A stretch of 64,000 nt of DNA from Shewanella holmiensis (GTDB lineage Bacteria; Pseudomonadota; Gammaproteobacteria; Enterobacterales; Shewanellaceae), in the NCBI RefSeq assembly GCF_025370255.1, contig NZ_JAMTCD010000007.1, positions 1 through 64,000 on the forward strand, given 5' to 3'. Shown in pieces: positions 56,002-64,000 of this stretch. The translations under genes were made by a program, and so were the position numbers. Below the pieces are notes generated by a model. That model was not told the origin of the DNA. It searched no databases and saw only the letters and a list, made by a program, of their open reading frames with translations. Numbering within the stretch: position 1 is the stretch's first letter; each line of letters starts with the position of its first letter.

Positions 56002-56779
56002 GTGCGAACTCCTGCGTTTCAAGATAATCTAATAATAAACTGTATGCTTTGACACCTCGACTTGAGGGCGAATAATGAGACGCAGGTAAGTGAGCTAAAC
56101 TGGCATCTCTGAATTTTGTATCGACAGGAATAACATTATCAGGCCACAGGTTCTTATTATATTTTTCTTGCATGTAAGCTAATGCGATTGGAGATGCTTT
56201 GGTTCGTTTGTCATACATAGTCGGAACAACACTGTAACTGTAACGTGTTTTTTTTGACCGTCCCATCAGCTCCATCGTCTTTATCATTCTATCTAGCCCT
56301 TTGATAGCTAGAAATTCAGTTTGAACAGGAATAATAATATGCTGACTAGCCGCCAATGCATTGACCATTAACACCCCTAGCACGGGTGGACAATCAATAA
56401 TTGCCACATCGTAACAGTCTTCTAATAACACTAATAGGTTACGCAGTACTAATCCCATGCCTTCTTGGTGACCTAGAGCACGGTCTAGTGTTGCTAACGC
56501 CATAGTTGCAGGAATAAGGTCAAGCCCTTCAATTTGAGTGGGCAAAATATATTGCTTAATAAATTCTTGAGTTAATGATTTGTGGTTAACAAACACATCG
56601 TAAAGCGAACCAGGCACTTCTTCTGAATCAATGCCTAAATAATAACCAAGAGATGCGTGAGGGTCAGTGTCGATCATCAAAACACGCTGACCTCGCTTAA
56701 CAAAAGCACCGGCCAAACTTGCCACGGTGGTAGTTTTACCCACTCCACCTTTTTGATTTGCTACGGTCCAAACTTTCAA
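55985..56779 (-). CDS. ParA-family ATPase (ParC type) for polar chemotaxis arrays
   Basis: 264 aa. Deviant Walker A KGGVGKTTTVASLAG, switch IDTDPHASLGYYLG and Walker B VAIIDCPPVLGVLM. Located between cheB and parP, it matches Vibrio ParC, which places the chemotaxis array at the flagellated pole. Start TTG 56779, with GAGGG 8 nt upstream; no ATG fits. Overlaps parP by 17 bp. Confidence 0.88.
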   Translation of the reverse strand: MKVWTVANQKGGVGKTTTVASLAGAFVKRGQRVLMIDTDPHASLGYYLGIDSEEVPGSLYDVFVNHKSLTQEFIKQYILPTQIEGLDLIPATMALATLDRALGHQEGMGLVLRNLLVLLEDCYDVAIIDCPPVLGVLMVNALAASQHIIIPVQTEFLAIKGLDRMIKTMELMGRSKKTRYSYSVVPTMYDKRTKASPIALAYMQEKYNKNLWPDNVIPVDTKFRDASLAHLPASHYSPSSRGVKAYSLLLDYLETQEFAHVKIG

Positions 56780-56828
56780 ATATCCATCCCTCGGTCAGCA
56801 ATGATAAGTGTCATATTAAGTTTACTTT

Positions 56829-57338
56829 TTATTGCGACTCATTTTTTTGAGGTAACTCTCGTGTTGTCACCCGAATGCCACCATGGGGTAAACGGATAAC
56901 TTTAACACCTTGTTCATTTTCAGAAACTAGGACATCTTCTGATATTTTTTCAGATGCATTGTCAGGGCTTTGTATGTTTGTCTCTGCTAGATTATCAACA
57001 TGTGGTTGCGGACTAAGCAAAACACTTTTCGGCGCATTTTCAATGTCAACTTTATCATCGACACTTTGCTTGTCTCGCCCAGCAAACTCAATAATAGTCT
57101 CTGTTTGTTCCGGATGCTGGGTAAGCCAATTAGCAATCTCAGCGGCCTGTTCATCAGGCACCATTAATAGCACCTGTGATGATTCTAATCTTTTGATGTC
57201 AGCCTTTAATAAATCATTTTTTTTTAAAACATCAATGTATAAACTAGAAAATACAACAACAGCCATTAACAATAAAAACAGTATCAAGTTAATACCGACA
57301 CTGCCGCTATTAAATTTAACACCAACGAAGCTAGCCAC
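56829..57338 (-). CDS. Unknown single-pass membrane protein in the che operon
   Basis: 169 aa, not recognised. A membrane helix (about 16-36) is followed by a short coiled coil and a region with a helix [18 protein letters not shown], then an acidic Ser/Asp-rich tail ending in [19 protein letters not shown]. Start GTG 57338 overlaps the end of cheB by 8 bp, so it is coupled to cheB. Genomic position suggests a role in the polar array, unproven. Confidence 0.75.
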   Translation of the reverse strand: MASFVGVKFNSGSVGINLILFLLLMAVVVFSSLYIDVLKKNDLLKADIKRLESSQVLLMVPDEQAAEIANWLTQHPEQTETIIEFAGRDKQSVDDKVDIENAPKSVLLSPQPHVDNLAETNIQSPDNASEKISEDVLVSENEQGVKVIRLPHGGIRVTTRELPQKNESQ

Positions 57339-58527
57339 GAGCAGTTTCTTTTAAAATTGCCTCGGCCATGTTTTCTAAGCTAATGGAATGACTTGATATT
57401 CCAGCAGCAGCCACAGCTTGAGGCATACCATAAACAACACAACTGGCTTCGTCCTGAGCCCAAATATTCGCGCCGGAAGTTTTGAGCATTCTTGCTCCCT
57501 CTCGGCCATCTGCGCCCATGCCGGTTAATACAACAGCTAAAATATCACCACCATAAGCTTTAGATGCTGAGGCAAAGGTGATATCAACACTAGGCTTGTA
57601 ATTCATGTCGCTGTTCCCGGCCATTACTTTCAAACGACCTACCATGCCCGCTTTTTCAACGAGCATTTGCATTCCACCGGGTGCCAAATAAGCACATCCA
57701 GGCTTTAATACATCACCGTTAACAGCTTCTTTGACACTGATTTTACACAAACTGTCTAAGCGAGCAGCAAAAGCTGGCGTAAATGCCGCAGGCATATGCT
57801 GGATCAGCAAGATAGGATGAGGGTAATTATCAGGAAACTGTGTTAATACTTTTTGTAACGCAACCGGACCGCCAGTGGATGTTCCAATTAGCAATAGCTT
57901 ATAAGATTTGCCGCTAGCTCTAGTGGGTGCTGACGATTGTTGAATTCCCACATTAACTGATGCAGATACATGTCTGTCAGTGCTTTCTGTCAAACTTTTT
58001 CTGGACGTTAAAGGTCTCGACAAACTAGAGGGCTGAGCTTGTGAACCAAAATTTGAACTAACTGAAGTCGATGTTCTAGCTGTCGAAGATGGCGTACTTG
58101 AACTCATTCTGGAGATAGGACGATAGACTCTTCTTCGTCCTAACGCCTTAATACGTTGTTGCAATAAACTTATTGCTTCATCTTTGTTTGTCGCAATATC
58201 TTCAAATCGTTTTGGTAAAAAATCTAAAGCGCCCGCTTCAAGGGCGTCTAATGTAGATTTGGCACCATCATGAGTTAATGATGAAAACATCAAAATAGGG
58301 ATAGGATTGCTTGCCATAATAGCACGCACAGCACTAATCCCATCCATTACAGGCATTTCGATGTCCATTGTAATAACTTGCGGGTTTAATGTAGCGGCCA
58401 TTTTGACAGCTTCTTCGCCATTGACGGCAACACCAACAACTTCGAGTTCAGGATCTTGATTAACAATTTCACTGACTCGACGTCGAAAAAAGCTTGAATC
58501 GTCAACAACTAATACTTTTATAGCCAT
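57331..58527 (-). CDS. cheB: Chemotaxis methylesterase/deamidase CheB
   Basis: 398 aa. Receiver domain (1-120, Asp in [20 protein letters not shown]), a Ser/Thr-rich linker (about 140-205), then the methylesterase with Ser in [11 protein letters not shown], His in LIQHMPAAF and Asp in [13 protein letters not shown]. Removes methyl groups from receptors. Confidence 0.97.
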   Translation of the reverse strand: MAIKVLVVDDSSFFRRRVSEIVNQDPELEVVGVAVNGEEAVKMAATLNPQVITMDIEMPVMDGISAVRAIMASNPIPILMFSSLTHDGAKSTLDALEAGALDFLPKRFEDIATNKDEAISLLQQRIKALGRRRVYRPISRMSSSTPSSTARTSTSVSSNFGSQAQPSSLSRPLTSRKSLTESTDRHVSASVNVGIQQSSAPTRASGKSYKLLLIGTSTGGPVALQKVLTQFPDNYPHPILLIQHMPAAFTPAFAARLDSLCKISVKEAVNGDVLKPGCAYLAPGGMQMLVEKAGMVGRLKVMAGNSDMNYKPSVDITFASASKAYGGDILAVVLTGMGADGREGARMLKTSGANIWAQDEASCVVYGMPQAVAAAGISSHSISLENMAEAILKETARG

Positions 58528-58550
58528 TTCATTCCTTAAATAATGGAACT

Positions 58551-60770
58551 TTAATTCTTATTTTTGGCGTAATGTTTTAATAAACCAGGAACATCTAGAA
58601 TCAGTGCAATACCACCATCAGAAGTAATGGTCGCTCCCGCCATACCAGGTGTTCCTTGTAGCATACTTCCTAGAGGTTTAATCACCACCTCTTCTTGTCC
58701 AATTAACGCATCAACCACAAATCCTATTTGCGTTGTGCCTAACTGCACGATAACGACATGCCCATGCTTTTTATCACCGTGCTTAAACTTGGTTTTATTA
58801 CGGTGTAACCAATGCTCTAAATAGAATAATGGCACCGCTTTATTACGGACAATGACAGTTAATTGACCATCTACAATATTTGTTTTGGTTAAATCAAGAT
58901 GGAAAATCTCATTCACACTAGAAAGAGGTAACGCAAACACTTGCTTAGACACATCCACCATCAATGTTGGCATGATCGCTAATGTCAGCGGCACTTTAAT
59001 CTCTAAGACTGTGCCTTTACCTTTCATTGAATCAATATGAACGGTGCCGTTGAGTTGGGTAATACGGGTTTTAACCACATCCATTCCCACACCACGACCT
59101 GAAATGTCAGAGATCTCAACTTTCGTTGAAAAACCAGGAGCAAAAATAAGATTGTAAGCTTCAGTATCTGACATTCTCGCGGCGGCATCTTCGTCAAGCA
59201 CACCACGTGATATTGCAATTTCTTTCAGTTTTTGCGGATCCATACCCGCGCCATCATCCTCAATTTTAAGCAGGATGTGATCACCTTCTTGGCTCGCTGA
59301 TAGTGTAATAGTACCGGTTCGGGACTTACCATTTGCTTCACGAGTGATTGGCATTTCGATGCCGTGATCAACCGAGTTGCGCACTAAATGGACTAACGGG
59401 TCGGCTAATGCCTCTACTAAATTCTTATCAAGATCGGTTTCTTCACCAATCATGACTAAATCAATTTCTTTATTTAATGTACGCGCTAAATCACGAACAA
59501 CCCTTGGGAAACGTCCAAAGACTTTCTTAATTGGCTGCATACGGGTTTTCATCACAGCGCCTTGTAGGTCTGCCGTGACTAAGTCTAAGTTAGCTAATGC
59601 CTTAGACATTTCCTCATCTTCACGGGTAATACCAAGACTGACTAGGCGATTTCGCACTAATACTAACTCACCAACCATATTCATGATTTGATCAAGTCTT
59701 GCCGTATCGACCCGGACAGTCGTCTCACCTTGAGGCACAGAAGATGCCGCTTTGGCAGGCGCTTTATCCTTAGCGATAACCTCAGCCGGCTTCGCGACTG
59801 GAGCAGGAGCAGATGCTTTGGGTTGAGGTGGCGCTACCGATTTAGCTTGTGGTGTAGGAACGACCTTTTCGGCAGCTGGCGATTTAACGGTCGCAGCAGG
59901 AGTTACTGCCTCAACAGATTTAGTTGGCGCCGTCCCTTTACCATGTAATTCATCAAGTAGCTTTTCAAATTCATCATCTGTGATGTCATCTGAATCAACT
60001 AATTGTGCAGGGGAGTCAACAATAGCTGCAGGAGAGAGTTTAACTGCTTCCGCTTCCGCTTTAAATTTACCTGAGCCATGAAGTTCATCAAGTAAAGCTT
60101 CAAACTCATCATCGGATATTTCATCGGCACCAATAGCTACGGGTTCCGATGTTACAGGAGCTGGACTTGGTGTTGATGGAGTGGTAGTCGTTGGACTTTT
60201 GCCTTGGCCATGAAGTGCATCTAATAAAGCTTCGAATTCTGAATCGTTAATTTCATCAATACTGTTATCGCTAACAACATCTTCAATGTATTCAACTTGA
60301 TGAGAGACTTCTTCGACAAGTTCTTCAATGATTTCTTCAGCGGGCTCTTCAGCAGCGCCATTTAACTCAGAAGGCAAAGGTGCACCAGAACTTAATAGCT
60401 TTAATTTATCAAGCAATGCTGGCTCAACAGGGTCTTGTTGTTCCCCTTGTTGTGTTTGCGCAAACATAGTGTTGATCGCATCAACGGCTTGTAAAATTAT
60501 ATCCATCAATTCAGAATTAACACCGCGCTTGCCCGTTCGGAGCAAATCGAAGGTATTTTCAGCTTCATGACAGACATCTACCATTGGCGTTAAACTTAAA
60601 AAACCTGCCCCGCCTTTTACCGTGTGGAAACCTCGGAAAATTGCGTTTAACAAATCACTGTCATCAGGATTATTTTCAAGTGCGACTAACTGCTCTTGTA
60701 GAAGCTCTAAAATCTCGCCAGCTTCTATTAAAAAGTCCTGGAGTATCTCTTCATCAACATCAAATGACAT
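58551..60770 (-). CDS. cheA: Chemotaxis histidine kinase CheA
   Basis: 739 aa. HPt domain with phospho-His 49 in [14 protein letters not shown]; no recognisable P2 CheY-binding domain. A long linker (about 110-345) contains three copies of a motif like [16 protein letters not shown] (near 172-190, 216-234, 263-280), then dimerisation, HATPase ([24 protein letters not shown]) and the CheW-like regulatory domain. The repeats resemble the region of Vibrio CheA used for ParP-dependent polar localisation. Confidence 0.96.
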   Translation of the reverse strand: MSFDVDEEILQDFLIEAGEILELLQEQLVALENNPDDSDLLNAIFRGFHTVKGGAGFLSLTPMVDVCHEAENTFDLLRTGKRGVNSELMDIILQAVDAINTMFAQTQQGEQQDPVEPALLDKLKLLSSGAPLPSELNGAAEEPAEEIIEELVEEVSHQVEYIEDVVSDNSIDEINDSEFEALLDALHGQGKSPTTTTPSTPSPAPVTSEPVAIGADEISDDEFEALLDELHGSGKFKAEAEAVKLSPAAIVDSPAQLVDSDDITDDEFEKLLDELHGKGTAPTKSVEAVTPAATVKSPAAEKVVPTPQAKSVAPPQPKASAPAPVAKPAEVIAKDKAPAKAASSVPQGETTVRVDTARLDQIMNMVGELVLVRNRLVSLGITREDEEMSKALANLDLVTADLQGAVMKTRMQPIKKVFGRFPRVVRDLARTLNKEIDLVMIGEETDLDKNLVEALADPLVHLVRNSVDHGIEMPITREANGKSRTGTITLSASQEGDHILLKIEDDGAGMDPQKLKEIAISRGVLDEDAAARMSDTEAYNLIFAPGFSTKVEISDISGRGVGMDVVKTRITQLNGTVHIDSMKGKGTVLEIKVPLTLAIMPTLMVDVSKQVFALPLSSVNEIFHLDLTKTNIVDGQLTVIVRNKAVPLFYLEHWLHRNKTKFKHGDKKHGHVVIVQLGTTQIGFVVDALIGQEEVVIKPLGSMLQGTPGMAGATITSDGGIALILDVPGLLKHYAKNKN

Positions 60771-60785
60771 TCAATTGACTCCTAA

Positions 60786-61523
60786 TTAGAAACCCAGACT
60801 TGATAGCAAATCATCAACTTCATCTTGACCAGCTACCACGTCATCACGCAACTCGGCGTGCATAATTGGGCCCTCTGCCTCTATTTTATTATCTTTTTCA
60901 ACAGGTTCCGAGTGAGGTTTGTAATCACCAAATACCGTTAACATTGAGACAAGATTATTTTCAACTTCACGAACTAAGTCGATGACTCTACGGATCATTT
61001 GTCCGGTTAAGTCTTGGAAATCTTGTGCCATCAGTATTTCATTCAGTAATTGCCGCAAACGGTTTGAATCATGCTCACTGTGTAACATAAATTGTTGAAC
61101 ATCATGGCACAGGGTTTTGAACTCACCCAATTCTATGTCACGACGCATCAATTTATCCCACATAGGAGTAACTGACTGTATGTTGCTAATTATTGTATCG
61201 GCCAAAGGTAGACATTCTTCAACTGCATCCATAGTTTTATTTGCAGCTTGTTCTGTCATATCAATAACGTAGTTTAATCGCTCTTTCGCATCTGGAATTT
61301 CGGTGTTCGCTAATTCAGATAAACGATTATCTAATTGGAAGTCTTGAAGAGCACTATGAAGTTGGCGGGTTAACTTCCCCACCTCTTCAAATAATTCACG
61401 CTGTAATGGTGTAGCTAGCTCTCTAACAACTTCATCAGCTTGGTCTTGCTCCCCCGCTTTAAGCAGTTCGACAAGTTGCTGTGCCTGTTCGAGAGTAATT
61501 AATCCCGAGATTGTTGGCTGCAT
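60786..61523 (-). CDS. cheZ: CheY phosphatase CheZ
   Basis: 245 aa, helical. The catalytic segment MAQDFQDLTGQMIRRVIDLV carries the Gln that attacks CheY-P, and the C-terminal tail DDLLSSLGF is the CheY-binding peptide. It ends the phosphorylation signal. Confidence 0.95.
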   Translation of the reverse strand: MQPTISGLITLEQAQQLVELLKAGEQDQADEVVRELATPLQRELFEEVGKLTRQLHSALQDFQLDNRLSELANTEIPDAKERLNYVIDMTEQAANKTMDAVEECLPLADTIISNIQSVTPMWDKLMRRDIELGEFKTLCHDVQQFMLHSEHDSNRLRQLLNEILMAQDFQDLTGQMIRRVIDLVREVENNLVSMLTVFGDYKPHSEPVEKDNKIEAEGPIMHAELRDDVVAGQDEVDDLLSSLGF

Positions 61524-61537
61524 AACTTATCCTTTGC

Positions 61538-61921
61538 TTAAGCGAGACGTTCGAAGATTTTGTCTAACTTCTCTTTAAGAGTAGCCGCTGTAAATGGTTT
61601 TACGACATAACCATTCACACCTGCTTGAGCGGCAGCAATAATCTGCTCACGCTTCGCTTCGGCGGTTACCATTAATACGGGTAAATGTTTTAACGAGTCG
61701 TCAGCACGGATAGCCTTAAGCAAGTCAATCCCTTGCATACCAGGCATGTTCCAGTCTGTTACGACGAAATCAAAATCGCCTTTTTGTAACATAGGTAGGG
61801 CTGTTGAGCCGTCATCTGCTTCTTGGGTATTATTGAACCCCAAGTCTCGCAACAAGTTCTTGATGATACGTCTCATTGTTGAAAAGTCGTCAACAATAAG
61901 AATCTTCATATTCTTGTCCAA
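61538..61921 (-). CDS. cheY: Chemotaxis response regulator CheY
   Basis: 127 aa single receiver. Acidic pair in [11 protein letters not shown], phospho-acceptor Asp in VTDWNMPGM, Thr in LMVTAEA and Lys in [10 protein letters not shown]. The start is TTG 61921: GGAGG lies 5 nt upstream of it, while the ATG four codons later is too far (17 nt). The extra residues MDKN match CheY length in relatives. Confidence 0.95.
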   Translation of the reverse strand: MDKNMKILIVDDFSTMRRIIKNLLRDLGFNNTQEADDGSTALPMLQKGDFDFVVTDWNMPGMQGIDLLKAIRADDSLKHLPVLMVTAEAKREQIIAAAQAGVNGYVVKPFTAATLKEKLDKIFERLA

Positions 61922-61964
61922 GGTTTCCTCCGGTGAGCTGATACTCTAGTGCTCAAATTAATAA

Positions 61965-62687
61965 TTATTGTTGTTGTGTCCAATGCTTGAGCTTGCCTTT
62001 TAATCTTAGCATCGCCTGACTTAATATCTGGCTAACCCTAGATTCGCTTACTTCAAGAATTGCACCAATTTCTTTTAAGTTTAACGCTTCGTCATAATAC
62101 AGCGAAAGTACTAATGCATCTCTTTCTGGTAAGGTTTTAATTGCTTCCACCAGTGCCGACTTAAATTGCGTTTCGGCTAATGCGTCAAAATTTTCATCCG
62201 GTGTTTCATCTTCTGTGACAAGCACATCTTGCGAAACACCCAAATCTTCTATGCCTATGATTTTCCCAACAGAAACATCATTTAAAATATGATGGTACTC
62301 ATTGAGCGACATATCAAGTTTTTCTGCAATTTCTGTGTCACGAGCATCACGCCCGAGTGATTGTTCTAACTCATCAATCACCTGAGCAACACGGCGGTTA
62401 TTGCGATGAACAGAACGAGGAACCCAGTCCCCACGCCGAATTTCATCAATCATGGCACCGCGAATTCTAATACCTGCAAAGGTTTCAAACTTAGCGCCTT
62501 TACTACCATCGAATTTTGATGATGCTTCAAGTAAGCCAATCATACCAGACTGTAACAAGTCATCTAACTGAACAGAAGCAGGTAATCTTGCCAACATGTG
62601 GTGTGCAATTCTTTTTACCAGCGGTGCATACTGTTCAACAACGGATGTTTTATTATCGAACTGAGTATACGCAGCGGCTTTATTCAC
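61965..62687 (-). CDS. fliA: Flagellar sigma factor FliA (sigma-28)
   Basis: 240 aa. Region 2 (LDDLLQSGMIGLLEASSKFD... FETFAGIRIRGAMIDEIRRGDWVPRS), region 3 (HRNNRRVAQVIDELEQSLGRDA) and region 4 (LPERDALVLSLYYDEALNLKEIGAILEVSESRVSQI) are all present. It should read the two sigma-28 promoters at pomAB and the fliK-like gene. The start overlaps flhG by 8 bp. Confidence 0.97.
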   Translation of the reverse strand: MNKAAAYTQFDNKTSVVEQYAPLVKRIAHHMLARLPASVQLDDLLQSGMIGLLEASSKFDGSKGAKFETFAGIRIRGAMIDEIRRGDWVPRSVHRNNRRVAQVIDELEQSLGRDARDTEIAEKLDMSLNEYHHILNDVSVGKIIGIEDLGVSQDVLVTEDETPDENFDALAETQFKSALVEAIKTLPERDALVLSLYYDEALNLKEIGAILEVSESRVSQILSQAMLRLKGKLKHWTQQQ

Positions 62688-63561
62688 TCACTCTATCCTC
62701 TTGTTTTTCTTTACGCTGAACTAAACGTTCAACAAAAAACTCTAAATGACCACCTGGTTGCTGTGGTACAGGCCAACTCATTATTTTATTTGCTAAACCA
62801 TGGTATGCAATGGCTGCAGGTGACTTAGGATAAGCCTCAACAACTAATTTTTGCTTACGAACTGACTTACGTAGGTTCTCATCAAATGGCACTGTTGCAA
62901 CAAGTTCTAAGGCAACATCTAAAAATCTATCTGTAACCTTACTCAGTTTAGCAAACAATTCCATTCCTTCACGTAAACTACGCACCATATTCGCCACAAT
63001 TTTAAAATGGAAAACACCGTGCTCACGGCTTAATATTTTAATCAGCGCGTAAGCATCAGTAATAGACGTTGGCTCATCACACACCACAATCAATACGTCT
63101 TGAGATGCCCGTGAGAAACTCAGAACCATATCAGAGATACCAGCTGCTGTATCGACAATTAAAATATCGAATTGAGTACGCATCTCACTGAATGCTCTAA
63201 TTAATCCAGCATGCTGTGCTTGAGTTAACTCTACCATTGCTTGAGTGCCAGATGTTGCAGGCACAATACCGACCCCTTTGGGACCACGTACAATAATATC
63301 GTCTAATTCGGCATCGCCAGATAAAACATGAGATAAGTTTTTCTCGGCACGAATGCCAAGCATCACATCGACATTAGCTAAACCAAGATCCGCATCTAGT
63401 ACTAAAACACGTTTCCCTTTTTCAGCTAAGGCAACGGCAGTGTTAATTGACACACTGGTTTTCCCTACCCCACCTTTACCACCGGATACGGCAATTACTT
63501 TAACTTTTTCGTTATTTGGTTGATTCATCATACGTAAACCACTTGCTTGATCACGGGTCAT
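62680..63561 (-). CDS. flhG: Flagellar number regulator FlhG (FleN)
   Basis: 293-aa MinD-type ATPase limiting flagella to one polar filament. Walker A SGGKGGVGKTSVSINTAV, LDADLGLANVDVMLG and DTAAGISDMVLSF. An ATG at 63591 lies inside flhF; ATG 63561, 5 bp after the flhF stop, is preferred although its ribosome site is weak. Antagonist of FlhF. Confidence 0.93.
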   Translation of the reverse strand: MTRDQASGLRMMNQPNNEKVKVIAVSGGKGGVGKTSVSINTAVALAEKGKRVLVLDADLGLANVDVMLGIRAEKNLSHVLSGDAELDDIIVRGPKGVGIVPATSGTQAMVELTQAQHAGLIRAFSEMRTQFDILIVDTAAGISDMVLSFSRASQDVLIVVCDEPTSITDAYALIKILSREHGVFHFKIVANMVRSLREGMELFAKLSKVTDRFLDVALELVATVPFDENLRKSVRKQKLVVEAYPKSPAAIAYHGLANKIMSWPVPQQPGGHLEFFVERLVQRKEKQEDRVSE

Positions 63562-63565
63562 ATTC

Positions 63566-64000
63566 TTACTCGAATGCATAAGCCATTTCATTAGACCATG
63601 CGGTTGTGTCTTGAGACGTTTGTTGTTCGGTTTCGTTCAGTGCGGCCAAAGCTTGCTTAGCCAGCGCTAAGGTATCTGCTACTTTCATGTCCTCAGGAAC
63701 ACGTTGGCCATCAGTCACATAGCTTAATGGTAACTCATTTTGGATAAGAACGCTCAATGCTCCTGCAATTGATACCGATTCATCCAATTTAGTTAATATC
63801 GCACCGGCTAAAGGAATACGCTTAAAGTGATTAACCGCATCTTGTAACACTCTACGCTGTCCGGTGGCTGACATCACCAAATAACTGCGAATAGGGATCC
63901 TACTGTTTGCTGTCAAATTATCAAGTTGTTGATAAAGACGCATGTCACGTTGTCCCATTCCAGCGGTATCTATCAAAACCAATTTACGATTTCTAAATTG
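63566..64000 (-). CDS. flhF: Flagellar polar GTPase FlhF, 5' end outside the window
   Basis: C-terminal 144 codons of the SRP-like GTPase that marks the flagellated pole. G3 motif DTAGMGQRD and G4 TKLDES are visible; the frame is open to the window edge, so the true start is beyond base 64000. First visible gene of the flhF-flhG-fliA-che operon. Confidence 0.92.
   Translation of the reverse strand, partial: QFRNRKLVLIDTAGMGQRDMRLYQQLDNLTANSRIPIRSYLVMSATGQRRVLQDAVNHFKRIPLAGAILTKLDESVSIAGALSVLIQNELPLSYVTDGQRVPEDMKVADTLALAKQALAALNETEQQTSQDTTAWSNEMAYAFE

Noticed and set aside
59377..59948. Plus-strand open frames opposite cheA and similar open frames opposite other long genes
   Set aside because: They lie antisense to strongly conserved genes, have biased composition and no ribosome sites, and resemble no family.

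Overview
The window is a chromosomal segment from a gammaproteobacterium, most probably a Shewanella species. This is inferred from gene content and order: phoBR-porin-pstS, gcvA-ygdD-rlmM, pomAB-thiI-xseB-ispA-dxs, grpE/nadK, lldP-dld, and a polar-flagellum chemotaxis cluster with a ParA/ParP pair. I had no database to confirm the species. The DNA is moderately AT-rich. I see no rRNA, tRNA, CRISPR array, prophage or insertion-sequence transposase.

Layout. (1) 1-815: a tandem array of ~233-bp units. Each spacer carries a textbook sigma-E promoter (GGAACTT-N16-TCTGA) and each unit ends in a Rho-independent terminator. It reads as three complete ~126-130-nt small RNA genes plus one cut by the window edge. 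The seed-like segment GTTCATCAT is complementary to the start region of the porin gene 4.5 kb away. (2) 877-5328, minus strand: pstS with two tandem Pho boxes, phoR, phoB and the porin. (3) 5.6-16 kb: rdgC, a GST-like gene, an M61 peptidase, a TPR protein with a degenerate GGDEF domain, an active-looking diguanylate cyclase, ppnN, xni and a DUF3192 gene. (4) 16.7-26.4 kb: S9 peptidase, NAD-type isocitrate dehydrogenase, rlmM, ygdD (DUF423), an alpha/beta hydrolase, gcvA, a small exported protein and thiI. (5) 26.7-31.7 kb: the sodium stator genes pomAB (sigma-28 promoter visible), then xseB-ispA-dxs. (6) 31.8-38.4 kb: grpE and nadK with interlocking divergent promoters, then lldP-dld for lactate use, preceded by CRP-like and Fnr/EtrA-like sites. 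(7) 38.7-49.4 kb: a PAS/GGDEF/EAL protein, a CobW GTPase, a DEAD-box helicase, a lipoprotein cyclophilin, an iron alcohol dehydrogenase, an unknown 121-aa gene, an RssB-like regulator and mlaA. (8) 49.7-53.6 kb: a FliK-like/FlhB-C-terminal-like gene pair behind a sigma-28 promoter, then an RsmB-family methyltransferase. (9) 53.8-64 kb, minus strand: flhF (partial)-flhG-fliA-cheY-cheZ-cheA-cheB-unknown-parA-parP-cheW-DUF2802.

How the parts relate. Phosphate sensing (PhoR/PhoB) acts on pstS through visible Pho boxes. Envelope stress probably acts on the adjacent porin through the sRNA array. FliA, encoded at the right end, probably drives both pomAB and the fliK/flhB-like pair through its own promoter class. 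A ~196-bp palindromic non-coding repeat occurs twice in good condition (16.55 and 47.17 kb) and once degenerate (9.14 kb).
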